From the NCBI GenBank assembly GCA_002796995.1, contig PEKW01000008.1, forward strand, positions 248,001 to 312,000: DNA of 64,000 bases, in the 5' to 3' direction. Positions 1 to 8,847 of the stretch are shown piece by piece. The DNA comes from Rhizobium sp. GTDB taxonomy: Bacteria; Pseudomonadota; Alphaproteobacteria; Rhizobiales; Rhizobiaceae. The notes below the pieces were generated by a model. That model was not told the DNA's origin. It saw nothing but the letters and a program-made list of their open reading frames with translations, and searched no databases. The stretch's first letter is position 1. Every line of letters begins with the position of its first letter. A program made the translations under genes and the position numbers.

Positions 1-1179
1 GCGAAACAGCGCCGTCGCCGGGACCTGGCGCGAATGCCCAAGCGGGATGATGGCGAAGGCGAGCGTCACCAGCATGCCGAACACGGCGGCAAGCAGCAGG
101 GCACCCGGATAGAGAGTCGGCTCCGCCGAGATCGGCAGGAAGCCGGACAGATAATAGGCGGCGACGAGCGGGGCGATGGCGCCGAGCACCAGGCCGGCGA
201 AGATGCCGATCGCCGCGACCATGGCAATCTGGAAGAAGTAGACCATCACGACGACGGAGGCCGGCGCGCCGAGGCATTTCAGCGTCGCGATCACGGTCCG
301 CTTGGAATCGAGGAAGGCGCGCACGGCATTGGCGACCCCGACACCGCCGACCACGAGCGCCGTCAGGCCGACGAGGGTGAGGAACTGCGAGAAACGGTCG
401 ATGTTCTCGGTAAGCGCCGGCGCGGCGCGGTCACTTGTGCGGATCGACCAGCCGGCATCCGGCAATTCGCTCTGCGCCTTCTGGCGGATCGCCTCGGCGC
501 TCGGCGCGGGCGCGGCAAGGCGGATCTTGTAGGCATGTTCGACGAGGCTGCCGGTCTCGATCAGGCCGCTCGCCTTCAGCGCTTCGCGGCTGGTCACGAG
601 GCGTGGCGCAAAGCCGAAGCCGTCGGAAATGGCATCCGGTTCGGTGACGATCGAACCGGTGATGACGAAGCGTGCCTTACCGATCAGCATCTCGTCGCCA
701 ACGGAAAGTCCGAGCCGTTCCAGCAGGAGCGGAGCGGCGACCGCGCCGAAGCGCCCGTCCTTCGCGGCGATCATTTCGGCAAGCGGGCGCGCCGGTTCGG
801 CCAAGAAGGTGCCGTAGAGCGGATAGACATCGTCGACCGCCTTGACCTCGACCAGCGACTGGTCCGATCCGTCGGGAAGGCGCGCCATGGAGCGCAGCAC
901 GGTCGAGACCGCGACGTCGCCGAGACCGTCGAGGAAGGTCCGTTCCTTGGGGTTGGCCTCGCGGTTGTTGAGCTCGAAGCGTACGTCGCCGGCCAGCAGC
1001 GTGCGCCCTTCGGAGGCGATCGACCCGGTGATCGCGGTCGCGACCGAATTGACGGCCGCGATCGACCCTGTGCCGAGCGCGATGCAGGCGAGGAAGATGT
1101 AGAAGCCGTTCAGGCCGCCGCGCAGTTCGCGCAGCGCGATGCGCAGGGCAATGGACGCTCTCTTGACCGTCGTTCTCAT
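1..1179 (-). CDS. ABC transporter permease, FtsX/MacB-like (C-terminal part outside window)
   Basis: An open frame of 393 codons runs off the left edge, so the C-terminal part is not seen. The ATG overlaps the stop of the upstream ATPase gene (ATGA), a sign of translational coupling. The N-terminus (MRTTVKRASIALRIALREL) leads into a hydrophobic segment (FYIFLACIALGTGSIAAVNS) and then a large polar, probably periplasmic, domain. Near the window edge a second membrane segment ends in PLGHSRQVPATALFR, the signature that follows membrane helices in FtsX-type permeases of the YbbP/MacB group. With the ATPase it should form an inner-membrane exporter or lipid/lipoprotein-handling machine next to a TesA-like esterase, the same gene company as E. 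coli tesA-ybbA-ybbP. The substrate of that system is not established. Family assignment is firm; the role is inferred. Confidence 0.85.
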   Translation of the reverse strand, partial: MRTTVKRASIALRIALRELRGGLNGFYIFLACIALGTGSIAAVNSVATAITGSIASEGRTLLAGDVRFELNNREANPKERTFLDGLGDVAVSTVLRSMARLPDGSDQSLVEVKAVDDVYPLYGTFLAEPARPLAEMIAAKDGRFGAVAAPLLLERLGLSVGDEMLIGKARFVITGSIVTEPDAISDGFGFAPRLVTSREALKASGLIETGSLVEHAYKIRLAAPAPSAEAIRQKAQSELPDAGWSIRTSDRAAPALTENIDRFSQFLTLVGLTALVVGGVGVANAVRAFLDSKRTVIATLKCLGAPASVVVMVYFFQIAMVAAIGIFAGLVLGAIAPLVAAYYLSGFLPISAEPTLYPGALLLAAVFGMLVTLAFAIIPLGHSRQVPATALFR

Positions 1180-1889
1180 GCCGTCTGCGCTTCCGAGAGG
1201 CGTTCGGCGGGCAGCGCATCGGCCGCGATCCGGCCGGAGGCGACGCGGACCTGGCGCGAGCAGCGCGAGGCAAGCCCGAGGTCGTGGGTCACCAGCACAA
1301 GGGTCATGCCGCGCTGGGCCTGCTGGGCGAACAGGAGGTCGGCGATCTGCCGCCCGGTTTCGGTGTCGAGATTGCCGGTCGGCTCGTCGGCGATCAGCAC
1401 GGCCGGCGATGGTGCCAGCGCCCGCGCGATCGCCACGCGCTGCTGTTCGCCACCGGACAGCTGGCCCGGATAATGGCCGAGCCGTTCTCCGAGACCCACG
1501 GCCTGAAGCTCGCGCCGGGCGATGTCGAAGGGGTTGCGGACATTGGCGAGCTCGAGCGGAATGGCGACGTTTTCCAGCGCCGTCATGTTGGCGATCAGAT
1601 GGAAGGACTGGAACACGATGCCGATGTTTCGTCCGCGGAAATCCGCCAGCGCGTCCTCGCCGAGCTTGTGCAGCGGAGCACCGTTGACGCTGATCTCGCC
1701 GCTATCGAGGCGCTCCAGCCCGGCCAGCACCATCAGCAGAGTCGACTTGCCGGAACCGGAGGGGCCGACGATGCCGACGGCTTCGCCCGCATCGATCGTC
1801 AGGTCGATGCCTTTCAGCACGTGCACCGAGGCTGCGGCGCTGCCGAGGGTCAGATCCGCCTTCTTGAGTTCGATGATGGTTTTTCTCAC
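1176..1889 (-). CDS. ABC transporter ATP-binding protein, YbbA/LolD-like
   Basis: A 237-residue cytoplasmic ATPase that should energise the FtsX-type permease encoded directly downstream with a 4-nt overlap. Visible motifs in order are Walker A GPSGSGKST (about residue 43), the Q-loop in GIVFQSFHLI, the signature LSGGEQQRVAIARAL, Walker B VLIADEPTGNLD and the H-loop LVTHD. The GNLD after Walker B is typical of the LolD/MacB/YbbA subfamily that pairs with FtsX-like permeases. It is divergent from a TesA-like esterase across 77 bp, matching the tesA/ybbA arrangement of other proteobacteria. LolD itself is less likely because the partner is a single very long permease rather than LolC/LolE. Confidence 0.9.
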   Translation of the reverse strand: MRKTIIELKKADLTLGSAAASVHVLKGIDLTIDAGEAVGIVGPSGSGKSTLLMVLAGLERLDSGEISVNGAPLHKLGEDALADFRGRNIGIVFQSFHLIANMTALENVAIPLELANVRNPFDIARRELQAVGLGERLGHYPGQLSGGEQQRVAIARALAPSPAVLIADEPTGNLDTETGRQIADLLFAQQAQRGMTLVLVTHDLGLASRCSRQVRVASGRIAADALPAERLSEAQTA

Positions 1890-1966
1890 GCGTGCCCGCC
1901 CTATATATGTGACGCGAAGACACCTTCACGCGCTGTTGCAGCACCTGCCAATTTAGGGAACGCCCG

Positions 1967-2614
1967 ATGACATTTAAAGCGACGTACCTTCATTTAGCCG
2001 TGATCGTAGGCGGACTTCTCGGCCCGGGCGTCGCAGCCTCCGCCGAGACGCTGCCGCTGGTCGGCTTCGGCGACAGCCTGATGGCCGGCTACCAGCTCCC
2101 CCAGGAGGATGCCCTGCCGGTGCGGATGGAGAAGGCTCTGGTCGCCGACGGCGAGGATGTGACGGTAGCGAATGCCGGCGTCTCCGGCGACACCACCGCG
2201 GCGGGCCTGGCGCGGGTGGACTGGTCGGTCCCGGACGGGACCAGGGGCGTCATTCTGGAACTCGGCGCCAATGACGCGTTGCGCGGCATTCCGCCGGAAG
2301 AGACCGAAAAGAACCTCGATGCGATCATCAGCAGGCTGAAGAACCGCGGCATAGCCGTCCTGCTCGTCGGCATGCTGGCGCCGCCCAATATGGGCGCCGA
2401 CTATGGCGAGCGGTTCAATTCGATCTACCCGAAACTGGCGCAGAAGCACGGCGTCGCCCTCTATCCCTTCATTCTCGACGGGGTGGTGACACGCTCGGAA
2501 CTGCAGCTCGAAGACGGCATGCATCCCAATGCCAAGGGCATTGCAGTGATGGTCGAGCGCATGACGCCGACGGTCCGGGACTTCGTGAAGACTATCCGGG
2601 ACACGCCGAAATAG
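1967..2614 (+). CDS. tesA: SGNH-type arylesterase / TesA-like lysophospholipase
   Basis: A 215-residue secreted SGNH-fold hydrolase. The N-terminus (about residues 1-26, ending VAASAE) looks like a signal peptide, so the enzyme is probably periplasmic. The four SGNH blocks are present: GDSLMAGY with the nucleophilic Ser, the Gly block NAGVSGDTT, the Asn block ELGANDALRG, and DGMHPN with the Asp-His pair near the C-terminus. Length is close to E. coli TesA (thioesterase I / arylesterase / lysophospholipase L1). The ATG follows AGGGAA. It is divergent from the YbbA-like ATPase, the usual neighbour of tesA. Substrate range cannot be told from sequence; carboxylester hydrolase is a safe description. 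Confidence 0.88.
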   Translation: MTFKATYLHLAVIVGGLLGPGVAASAETLPLVGFGDSLMAGYQLPQEDALPVRMEKALVADGEDVTVANAGVSGDTTAAGLARVDWSVPDGTRGVILELGANDALRGIPPEETEKNLDAIISRLKNRGIAVLLVGMLAPPNMGADYGERFNSIYPKLAQKHGVALYPFILDGVVTRSELQLEDGMHPNAKGIAVMVERMTPTVRDFVKTIRDTPK

Positions 2615-2681
2615 GGACTTGCGCCTATGGGCATTGCATGATTCGCTGTGTGCATCTGCAAGAAGATTCGGGGACCTCGCT

Positions 2682-3275
2682 ATGCCGAGATTATTCACTG
2701 CCCTCGAAATTCCGCGTAGCGCGGCATTAAGCCTCTCCCTTTTGCGCGGCGGCATCCCCGGAGCACGATGGATCGATGTGGAGAATTACCACATTACCCT
2801 GCGCTTCATCGGCGACGTCGATGGCCGCACCGCCGACGAGGTGGTCGACCGGCTCGACCGTATCGACCGGCCCGAATTCAACCTCAGCCTGAACGGCATC
2901 GGCTCCTTCGGTTCGAAGAAACCGCATTCCATCTGGGCCGGCGTTTCGCCCGCGCCGGAAATGTTTGCCCTCCAGGCCGAGATCGAGCGCATCTGCCAGC
3001 GCATCGGCCTGCCGCCCGATCCGCGCAAGTTCATGCCTCATGTGACGCTGGCGCGCCTCAAGTCCTGCCGCGTTGACGACGTGGTGCATTATCTCGCCGG
3101 CCGCGGCGATTTCCATACGGCGCCCTTCCTGACGACACGCTTCGTTCTGCTGTCGTCCAAGGAATCGGTCGGCGGCGGCCCTTACCTCACCGAGGAAGTG
3201 TTCCCGCTGCACGAGGCCCGCTCCGCCTCGAGCTTCGCGACGATGGACCTGCAGCCGGTCAAGAGCATGTTGTAG
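2682..3275 (+). CDS. thpR: RNA 2',3'-cyclic phosphodiesterase (ThpR/LigT, 2H family)
   Basis: A 197-residue 2H phosphoesterase. The two HxT motifs that define the family are visible, HITLRF near residue 39 and HVTLAR near residue 124, with the family tail block LLSSKESVGGGPY. ThpR enzymes hydrolyse RNA 2',3'-cyclic phosphates and can ligate tRNA half molecules in vitro; the physiological role is poorly known. The ATG at 2682 was chosen because MPRLFTALEIP is a typical family start; an in-frame extension upstream has no family character. The C-terminus continues about 20 residues past the usual family end, and its last 94 nt overlap, tail to tail, the end of the phosphatase gene on the other strand. 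Confidence 0.88.
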   Translation: MPRLFTALEIPRSAALSLSLLRGGIPGARWIDVENYHITLRFIGDVDGRTADEVVDRLDRIDRPEFNLSLNGIGSFGSKKPHSIWAGVSPAPEMFALQAEIERICQRIGLPPDPRKFMPHVTLARLKSCRVDDVVHYLAGRGDFHTAPFLTTRFVLLSSKESVGGGPYLTEEVFPLHEARSASSFATMDLQPVKSML

Positions 3276-3688
3276 ACGTCGCGGAAACCGTCGATCCCGC
3301 CGTAATAGGGATCGGGCACATCGATGTCGGAGCCGAGCGCAAAGGCGCCGAACAGCGCGACGGTCGCCGGCGATGCGGGCGGCTTCATGCCCTGGAGATG
3401 GCGCAGATTGCTACGGTCCATGGCGAGGATCAGTTCGAAGCGATGAAAATCGGCTGGCTCCACCCGGCGGGCGCGCAGGTCGGAGATGTCGATGCCATGC
3501 TCGCGGGCCACCTGGACCGAGCGGCTGTCGGGCGGATGGCCGTTATGCCAGCCCCCAGTGCCCGCGGAATCGGCGGGATAGACATCGGCCCTGCCGGCCT
3601 CCGCCGTCAGGTGGCGGAAGATGCCTTCGGCCAGGGGCGAGCGGCAGATATTGCCGAGACAGACGAACAGCACGGGAAATGGAGTCAT
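3182..3688 (-). CDS. Low-molecular-weight protein-tyrosine phosphatase
   Basis: A 168-residue cytosolic phosphatase of the LMW-PTP/arsenate-reductase fold. The P-loop C-x5-R with following Ser-Pro is at the N-terminus (CLGNICRSP, about residues 9-17), and the general-acid aspartate is in DVPDPYYGG near residue 125. The start was set at MTPFPVLFVC because the family begins a few residues before the first beta strand; an open frame extends much further upstream but lies across the neighbouring genes. It overlaps the 3' end of thpR by 94 nt in convergent orientation. Bacterial LMW-PTPs often pair with tyrosine kinases of polysaccharide synthesis, but no such genes are near, so the target is unknown. 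Confidence 0.88.
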   Translation of the reverse strand: MTPFPVLFVCLGNICRSPLAEGIFRHLTAEAGRADVYPADSAGTGGWHNGHPPDSRSVQVAREHGIDISDLRARRVEPADFHRFELILAMDRSNLRHLQGMKPPASPATVALFGAFALGSDIDVPDPYYGGIDGFRDVYNMLLTGCRSIVAKLEAERASCSGNTSSVR

Positions 3689-3721
3689 CTGGTTTTCCAG
3701 GGGCGATAGCGAGGTAGGACG

Positions 3722-4024
3722 ATGAAATACGAGAAACTCGATCCGGCGGCAATCGCCGAAGGCATGCGCGGCCTGCCCGACTGGTCGATTTCGGCGGAGG
3801 GCGACGCAATCACCCGCAGCTTCGTCTTCACCGATTTCGGCGAGGCCTTCGCCTTCATGACGCGTTCGGCCTTTGCCGCCGAAAGGCTCGATCACCATCC
3901 CGAATGGTCGAATGTCTACCGCCTCGTCGACGTGACGTTGACCACCCATACGGCCAAGGGTCTGACCGAGCTCGATTTCAAGCTCGCCGCCGCCATGGAC
4001 CGGGCCGCGCGGCACCACGATTGA
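3722..4024 (+). CDS. phhB: 4a-hydroxytetrahydrobiopterin dehydratase (PCD/PhhB family)
   Basis: A 100-residue protein of the pterin-4a-carbinolamine dehydratase family. The conserved block HHPEWSNVY followed by LTTHTAKGLTELD (about residues 59-85) carries the active-site histidines. The enzyme dehydrates 4a-hydroxy-tetrahydropterin after aromatic amino acid hydroxylation, or, in organisms without phenylalanine hydroxylase, may act in pterin recycling for other enzymes. No hydroxylase gene is nearby. It is divergent from the LMW-PTP gene (33 bp between starts) and upstream of the DUF1232 gene. Standalone copies next to DUF1232 genes are, as I recall, common in rhizobia. Confidence 0.9.
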   Translation: MKYEKLDPAAIAEGMRGLPDWSISAEGDAITRSFVFTDFGEAFAFMTRSAFAAERLDHHPEWSNVYRLVDVTLTTHTAKGLTELDFKLAAAMDRAARHHD

Positions 4025-4081
4025 TTTTCGCCCCGCATTTCCCATATTCTTGACGTGTCCACACACGAGGATCGAGACGCA

Positions 4082-4468
4082 ATGGACGATATCAAGATCG
4101 GTGAAATCCTGTTGCCGGGCGACGAGGATACCCAGGCACGCCAGGAGAGCAATGTCCGGGCGAAGTTCTGGCCGACCATGAAGAAGGCCGTCCGGCAGAT
4201 CCCCTTCTCCCGTGACGTCATCGCCGCCTTCTATTGCGCGACCGACCGGCAGACGCCGCTGCGCGTGCGCGGCATCCTGCTTGCGGCACTCGGCTATTTC
4301 GTCCTGCCGCTCGACGCCGTACCCGACATGTTCGCGCTGGTCGGCTTCACCGACGACATTGCCGTCCTCACCACGGCGATCGCGCTGATCAACGGCCACA
4401 TCAAGGAGCGGCATTATGACGCCGCCGACCGGATGCTCGCCGACGAGCCGCAGCGCGGGGCGGCCTGA
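4082..4468 (+). CDS. DUF1232 (YkvA-like) protein
   Basis: A 128-residue protein whose central part (about residues 60-105) matches the DUF1232/YkvA domain: LRVRGILLAALGYFVLPLDAVPD followed, after a short gap, by TDDIAVL. The PLDxxPD-TDD pattern is the domain hallmark, and the hydrophobic stretch before it may associate with the membrane. Function of the family is unknown. ATG 4082 (MDDIKIGEIL) is preferred over an in-frame GTG 27 nt upstream because the extra nine residues are charged and unlike the family. It probably shares a transcript with the pterin dehydratase gene 57 nt upstream. Confidence 0.82.
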   Translation: MDDIKIGEILLPGDEDTQARQESNVRAKFWPTMKKAVRQIPFSRDVIAAFYCATDRQTPLRVRGILLAALGYFVLPLDAVPDMFALVGFTDDIAVLTTAIALINGHIKERHYDAADRMLADEPQRGAA

Positions 4469-4804
4469 GCCTCGAACCAGCGGCCGGCTTCGTTATATTG
4501 CGCACCCGTGCGTGACTTTTTCCGGCCGGAGGGGGCCGGAGTGCCGGGGAAAAACGGACGAGGCCCAACTCTCGCCAGAATTCTTCATTCTAGTCCCGCC
4601 TATCGGGGGGAATTGCCTTTTGTCGGACATGCTATGTCCCGGAACAAGGCGGCTTGACCCTCAAATATCGCGGTTTGCGGCCGGAATCGTTTATTGTTGA
4701 CGGTTTGGTAACGTAAATTAAGTCATACTGAATCAAGTTTTGACGATGGAATGTCCGGCTTACCGTGGCCGGGCAATGGATGGACAAGCAACCGGCAGGA
4801 AGAC
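4469..4804. other. Gene-free stretch upstream of the IalB-family gene
   Basis: This 336-bp stretch holds no convincing gene. A short frame through its first half lacks coding character. The right part (about 4680-4745) is clearly AT-richer than its surroundings and includes TTGACG at 4697, so it probably contains the ialB-type promoter, but no well-spaced -10 element could be assigned. Confidence 0.5.
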
Positions 4805-5308
4805 ATGTTCGTAAGAAGTAGCGTAACCGCAGTCGCAATCATTCTGGCAAGCAGCACTCTGGCTGCGGCGCAGTCGCCGACGCGTATCGAGCAGTTCAAG
4901 GCTTGGGGCGCCTATTCCTACAAGTCGAACGGGGGGAACGTCTGCTACGTCCTGTCCGTCCCGACCGCCAAGGAGCCTGCATCGGTCAATCACGGCGATA
5001 TCTTCTTCGTCGTATCCCAGCGTCCGGGCCAGAACATCTCCTATGAACCGCAGGCGATGATGGGCTATCCCCTGAAGGAAACCTCCAAGGTCAACGTCAC
5101 GATCGACGACCGCAATTTCGTGATGTTCGTCAAGGAGACCTCGGCCTGGGTCGAGAACGCCGCGGAAGAGCCGGCACTCGTCGCCGCGATGAAGACCGGC
5201 AAGGCGATGACCGTCAAGGCGACCTCGGCGCGCGGCACCGGCACCTCCTACACCTATTCGCTGTCCGGCATTTCGGCGGCTCTGAAGAAGATCGAAAACT
5301 GCAAGTAA
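4805..5308 (+). CDS. Invasion-associated locus B (IalB) family protein
   Basis: A 167-residue exported protein with a signal peptide (MFVRSSVTAVAIILASSTLA, cleavage likely at AAA-Q). The mature part resembles the IalB family: IEQFKAWGAYSY, a first cysteine in NVCYVLS, GDIFFVVSQRPG, and a final cysteine in KIENCK. The two cysteines at opposite ends could form a disulfide. IalB was named in Bartonella for erythrocyte invasion, but homologues are widespread in non-pathogenic rhizobia and their envelope role is unclear. ATG 4805 follows an AGGAAG Shine-Dalgarno. A GC hairpin with a U-run follows the stop. Confidence 0.85.
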   Translation: MFVRSSVTAVAIILASSTLAAAQSPTRIEQFKAWGAYSYKSNGGNVCYVLSVPTAKEPASVNHGDIFFVVSQRPGQNISYEPQAMMGYPLKETSKVNVTIDDRNFVMFVKETSAWVENAAEEPALVAAMKTGKAMTVKATSARGTGTSYTYSLSGISAALKKIENCK

Positions 5309-5330
5309 GGCTTGCGGATCTCCCATGTAG

Positions 5331-5366
5331 CAAGGGGTCGGCATTAAGCCGGCCCCTTGGCGTTTT
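5331..5366 (+). terminator. Rho-independent terminator after the IalB-family gene
   Basis: The arms CAAGGGGTCGGC and GCCGGCCCCTTGG pair around ATTAA with one G-U pair, followed by CGTTTT. It lies 23 nt past the stop of the IalB-family gene. Confidence 0.75.
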
Positions 5367-5556
5367 GCCCCGCAGGCCCTGCGGAGACGACATTCCGGGT
5401 GACGCAGAACGAAAAAACTGCTAGAGGCCCCGGCAAATGCCGGCGAATGGGAAACTCGGATCCCGCCCGGCGCGATTTCTAGGTTCATGCAGGATCGGGT
5501 GCGATCGCCGCTTCGGTGGCGGAGGCCGCACCTTTGATCGAAAGGATTCTGACGAC

Positions 5557-6792
5557 ATGGCTGTGATGGAAAGTGTGATGGGGCGCAATGACGCCCGGCC
5601 TTCGCCGATCGCCAAGGCGAGCGCGGAAATGCCGACCCTGATCGGCGCCAGCCGCGAGGAAATGGCGGCCATGCTGCGTGAAAAGGGCGTTTCCGAGCGG
5701 CAGGTCAAGATGCGCGTCAGCCAGCTGTGGAACTGGCTCTACGTGCGCGGCGTGTCCGACTTCGACGCCATGGCGAACGTGTCGAAGGACATGCGCGAGA
5801 TGCTGAAGGCCAACTTCACCATCGCCCGGCCGGAAATCGTCGAGGAGCAAGTGTCGAACGACGGCACCCGCAAATGGCTGCTGCGCTATCCCCCGCGCGG
5901 TGCTGGCCGTCCGGTCGAGGTCGAGACCGTCTATATTCCCGAAGAGGGCCGCGGCACGCTGTGCATTTCCAGCCAGGTCGGCTGCACGCTGACCTGTTCC
6001 TTCTGCCACACCGGCACGCAGCGCCTGGTGCGCAACCTGACCGCCGAGGAAATCCTCTCGCAGCTGCTGCTCGCCCGCGACCGGCTGGGCGACTTCCCGG
6101 ACCGCGACGTGCCGCAGGGCGCCATGATCCCGTCGAGCGACCGCCGGATCACCAATATCGTCATGATGGGCATGGGCGAGCCGCTCTACAATTTCGAGGA
6201 AGTGAAGAAGGCGCTGCTGATCGCCACAGACGGCGACGGCCTTTCACTGTCGAAGAGGCGCGTCACGCTGTCGACCTCCGGTGTCGTTCCGGAGATCTAC
6301 CGCACCGGCGAGGAAATCGGCGTCATGCTGGCGATCTCGCTGCATGCGGTGCGCGACGAACTGCGCGACATGCTGGTGCCGATCAACAAGAAATATCCTC
6401 TGAAGGAACTGATCGAGGCCTGCCGCAACTATCCGGGCGTGTCGAACGCGCGCCGCATTACCTTCGAATATGTGATGCTGAAGGACGTCAACGACAGCCT
6501 CGAGGACGCCAAGGGGCTGATCCAGCTGCTGAAGGGCGTGCCGGCCAAGATCAATCTCATCCCGTTCAACCCCTGGCCAGGCACCAACTACCAGTGCTCG
6601 GACTGGGAGCAGATCGAGAAGTTCGCCGATTTCATCAACCAGGCCGGCTATGCCTCGCCGATCCGCACCCCGCGCGGCCGCGACATCCTCGCCGCCTGCG
6701 GCCAGCTGAAGTCGGAATCGGAGCGCATGCGCAAGACCGACCGCCTGGCCTTCGAGGCCATGATGATCGTCGGTCACGGCGAGGACGACTGA
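5557..6792 (+). CDS. rlmN: Dual-specificity 23S rRNA/tRNA methyltransferase RlmN
   Basis: A 411-residue radical-SAM enzyme that methylates C2 of adenine at A2503 of 23S rRNA and A37 of certain tRNAs. The 4Fe-4S motif C-x3-C-x2-C is in [12 protein letters not shown] (about residues 141-152). The SAM-binding block [11 protein letters not shown] and the C-terminal catalytic cysteine region (ILAACGQL) are present, as are the N-terminal accessory-domain residues [21 protein letters not shown] 5557 was chosen over an upstream in-frame start because [10 protein letters not shown] leads directly into the family sequence. It is a single gene preceding an ABC importer operon. Confidence 0.95.
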   Translation: MAVMESVMGRNDARPSPIAKASAEMPTLIGASREEMAAMLREKGVSERQVKMRVSQLWNWLYVRGVSDFDAMANVSKDMREMLKANFTIARPEIVEEQVSNDGTRKWLLRYPPRGAGRPVEVETVYIPEEGRGTLCISSQVGCTLTCSFCHTGTQRLVRNLTAEEILSQLLLARDRLGDFPDRDVPQGAMIPSSDRRITNIVMMGMGEPLYNFEEVKKALLIATDGDGLSLSKRRVTLSTSGVVPEIYRTGEEIGVMLAISLHAVRDELRDMLVPINKKYPLKELIEACRNYPGVSNARRITFEYVMLKDVNDSLEDAKGLIQLLKGVPAKINLIPFNPWPGTNYQCSDWEQIEKFADFINQAGYASPIRTPRGRDILAACGQLKSESERMRKTDRLAFEAMMIVGHGEDD

Positions 6793-6914
6793 GGGCGGAA
6801 CCGGTGCGACAATGCATCACGAGAAATCATCGACTCCATACCGGCACGTGAATTGATTTCAAGCGATCGCTTACCTAAGACGATCTGCGGTACACCAACC
6901 TTTTGGAGGCATTC

Positions 6915-7868
6915 ATGCGCGCCACCCTACTCGCACTTTTCGCTGCTACCGCCCTGATCCTGCCGGCCAAGGCCGAGGAAGTCACGGTCGCCGTCACCGC
7001 CATCGTCGAACACCCGGCACTTGATGCCGCCCGCGACGGCATCAAGGAAGCCCTGTCCGAAGCCGGCTACAAGGAAGGCGAAAACCTGAAGTTCGTCTAC
7101 GAGTCGGCCCAGGGCAATCCGGGCACGGCCGCGCAGATCGCCCGCCAGTTTGTCGGCGATGCGCCGAACGTCATCGTGCCGATCTCCACCCCCTCCGCCC
7201 AGGCCGTCGTCTCCGCGACCCGCGACATTCCGGTCGTCTTCACCGCCGTGTCGGATCCGCTCGGCGCCGAGTTGATCAAGGACATGCAGAAGCCGGGCGG
7301 CAACGTCACCGGCCTTTCCGACATGTCACCGGTTGCCGACCATGTGGCGCTGATCAAGGAGATCACCCCGAACGCCAAGTCGATCGGCTTCATCTACAAC
7401 ACGGCCGAGGCCAATTCGGTCTCGACGCTTGCCGCGCTGAAGGCGGAAGCCGAGAAGGCCGGCCTGACCATCGTCGAATCCGTCGCCACCAAGTCGGCTG
7501 AAGTGCAGGGCGCCGCCCGGGCGCTGGTCGGCCGCGTCGACGTCATCTACATCCCGACCGACAACACCATCGTCTCGGCCTTCGAGGCCGCCGTCGGCGT
7601 CGCCGAGGAAGCCAAGATCCCGCTCTATGCCGGCGACACCGACTCGGTGAACCGTGGGGCGCTGGCCGCGCTCGGCTTCAACTATTTCGACGTCGGCAAG
7701 CAGACCGGCGAGATCGTCGTTCGTGTGCTCAAGGGCGAAAAGCCGGGCGACATTCCGGTCCGCGTCGCAGCCGGCACCGATCTGGTGATCAACAAGAAGG
7801 CCGCGGCCAAGATGGGCGTGACCTTCCCGGAAAGCATCACCAGCCGCGCCACCAAGACGATCGAGTAA
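6915..7868 (+). CDS. ABC importer substrate-binding protein, TrpX / ABC_sub_bind family
   Basis: A 317-residue periplasmic binding protein with signal peptide (MRATLLALFAATALILPAKA, cleavage before EEV). The mature chain has the type-1 binding-fold pattern of the ABC_sub_bind (DUF534) family: VAVTAIVEHPALDAARDGIK, FVGDAPNVIVPISTPSAQA, FTAVSDPLGAELIK, and GFNYFDVGKQTG near the end. Family members include TrpX, a tryptophan/tyrosine binder. ATG 6915 has GGAGG six bases upstream; an in-frame TTG 12 nt earlier is less likely. It is the first gene of a three-gene importer with permease and ATPase downstream. A GC stem-loop 12 nt after the stop may stabilise or limit the downstream message. The ligand is not deducible. 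Confidence 0.88.
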   Translation: MRATLLALFAATALILPAKAEEVTVAVTAIVEHPALDAARDGIKEALSEAGYKEGENLKFVYESAQGNPGTAAQIARQFVGDAPNVIVPISTPSAQAVVSATRDIPVVFTAVSDPLGAELIKDMQKPGGNVTGLSDMSPVADHVALIKEITPNAKSIGFIYNTAEANSVSTLAALKAEAEKAGLTIVESVATKSAEVQGAARALVGRVDVIYIPTDNTIVSAFEAAVGVAEEAKIPLYAGDTDSVNRGALAALGFNYFDVGKQTGEIVVRVLKGEKPGDIPVRVAAGTDLVINKKAAAKMGVTFPESITSRATKTIE

Positions 7869-7879
7869 ACTTGACAACC

Positions 7880-7901
7880 GGGGCCGTGTTCGCGCGGCCC
7901 C
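7880..7901 (+). repeat. Intercistronic stem-loop after the binding-protein gene
   Basis: Perfect 7-bp GC stem GGGGCCG / CGGCCCC with an 8-nt loop (TGTTCGCG), 12 nt after the stop of the binding-protein gene and no U-run. The position suits an mRNA 3'-end stabiliser or partial attenuator that keeps binding protein above permease. Two other importers in this window have the same layout. Confidence 0.6.
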
Positions 7902-7965
7902 GCCAACTGCCTGCGCACGCGCCGCGCCGAAACGACGGTGCGTGGCCTACAAGGACTTCTCCACC

Positions 7966-8847
7966 GTGAGCCATATCGCCTTCTGGGGTGCCGTCGAGCT
8001 GGGACTGGTCTTCGCCTTCGTGGCGATCGGTGTCTATCTCGCCTTCCGCGTCCTCGACTTTCCCGACCTGACCGTCGACGGATCCTTTCCGCTCGGAGCG
8101 GCCGTCGCCGCCGTTCTCATCATCGCAGGGCTCAACGCCTGGGTCGCCACGGCCTTTGCCATGGTCGCCGGTTCCGCCGCGGGTCTGGTGACCGCGATGC
8201 TCAACGTGCGCTTCAAGATCCTTAACCTGCTGGCCTCGATCCTGACGATGATCGCACTGTTCTCGGTGAACCTGCGCGTCATGGGCAAGCCCAATGTCGC
8301 CCTGCTCAACCAGGACACGATGCTCACGCCCTTCTACAGCCAGGGCCTTCCCGAATATCTCGTGCGCCCGCTCTTCATCTTCCTGCTCGTGGTCGCCGTC
8401 GTCTTCCTCGTCTGGCGCTTCCTCGAAAGCGACGCAGGGCTGGCGATGCGGGCAACCGGCGCCAATGCGCGCATGGCGCGGGCGCAAGGCGTCCAGACCG
8501 ACAGCCAGATCTATCTCGGCATCGCCCTTTCCAACGCGCTGGTCGCCCTTGGCGGTGCGCTCTTTGCCCAGACCAACGGCTTTGCCGACGTCACCTCGGG
8601 CGTCGGCACGATCGTCGTCGGCCTTGCCGCCGTCATCATCGGGGAAACCCTGTTCGGCAAACGCGGCCTGCTGATCGCGCTGATCGGCTGCGTCTTCGGC
8701 TCGATCGCCTATCGCCTGGCGATCCAGCTGGCGCTGTCGAGCGACGTTCTCGGCCTCAAGGCCTCGGACCTCAACTTCGTCACCGCCGTGCTCGTCGCCG
8801 TGGCGCTCGTCCTTCCCAGACTGCGCCGGGGAGGCGTTTCGGCATGA
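7966..8847 (+). CDS. ABC importer permease, TrpY-like
   Basis: A 293-residue polytopic inner-membrane protein with about eight hydrophobic segments. The segment RVLDFPDLTVDGSFPLGAA near residue 27 is a hallmark of the permeases that accompany ABC_sub_bind proteins. It forms the channel for the amino-acid-like ligand carried by the upstream binding protein. GTG 7966 (MSHIAFWGAVELG) is preferred over GTG 7942 because AAGGA lies about 10 nt before it and related permeases begin close to SIAFWGA; the eight extra residues of the longer form cannot be excluded. The last four bases overlap the ATG of the ATPase gene (ATGA). Confidence 0.85.
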   Translation: MSHIAFWGAVELGLVFAFVAIGVYLAFRVLDFPDLTVDGSFPLGAAVAAVLIIAGLNAWVATAFAMVAGSAAGLVTAMLNVRFKILNLLASILTMIALFSVNLRVMGKPNVALLNQDTMLTPFYSQGLPEYLVRPLFIFLLVVAVVFLVWRFLESDAGLAMRATGANARMARAQGVQTDSQIYLGIALSNALVALGGALFAQTNGFADVTSGVGTIVVGLAAVIIGETLFGKRGLLIALIGCVFGSIAYRLAIQLALSSDVLGLKASDLNFVTAVLVAVALVLPRLRRGGVSA

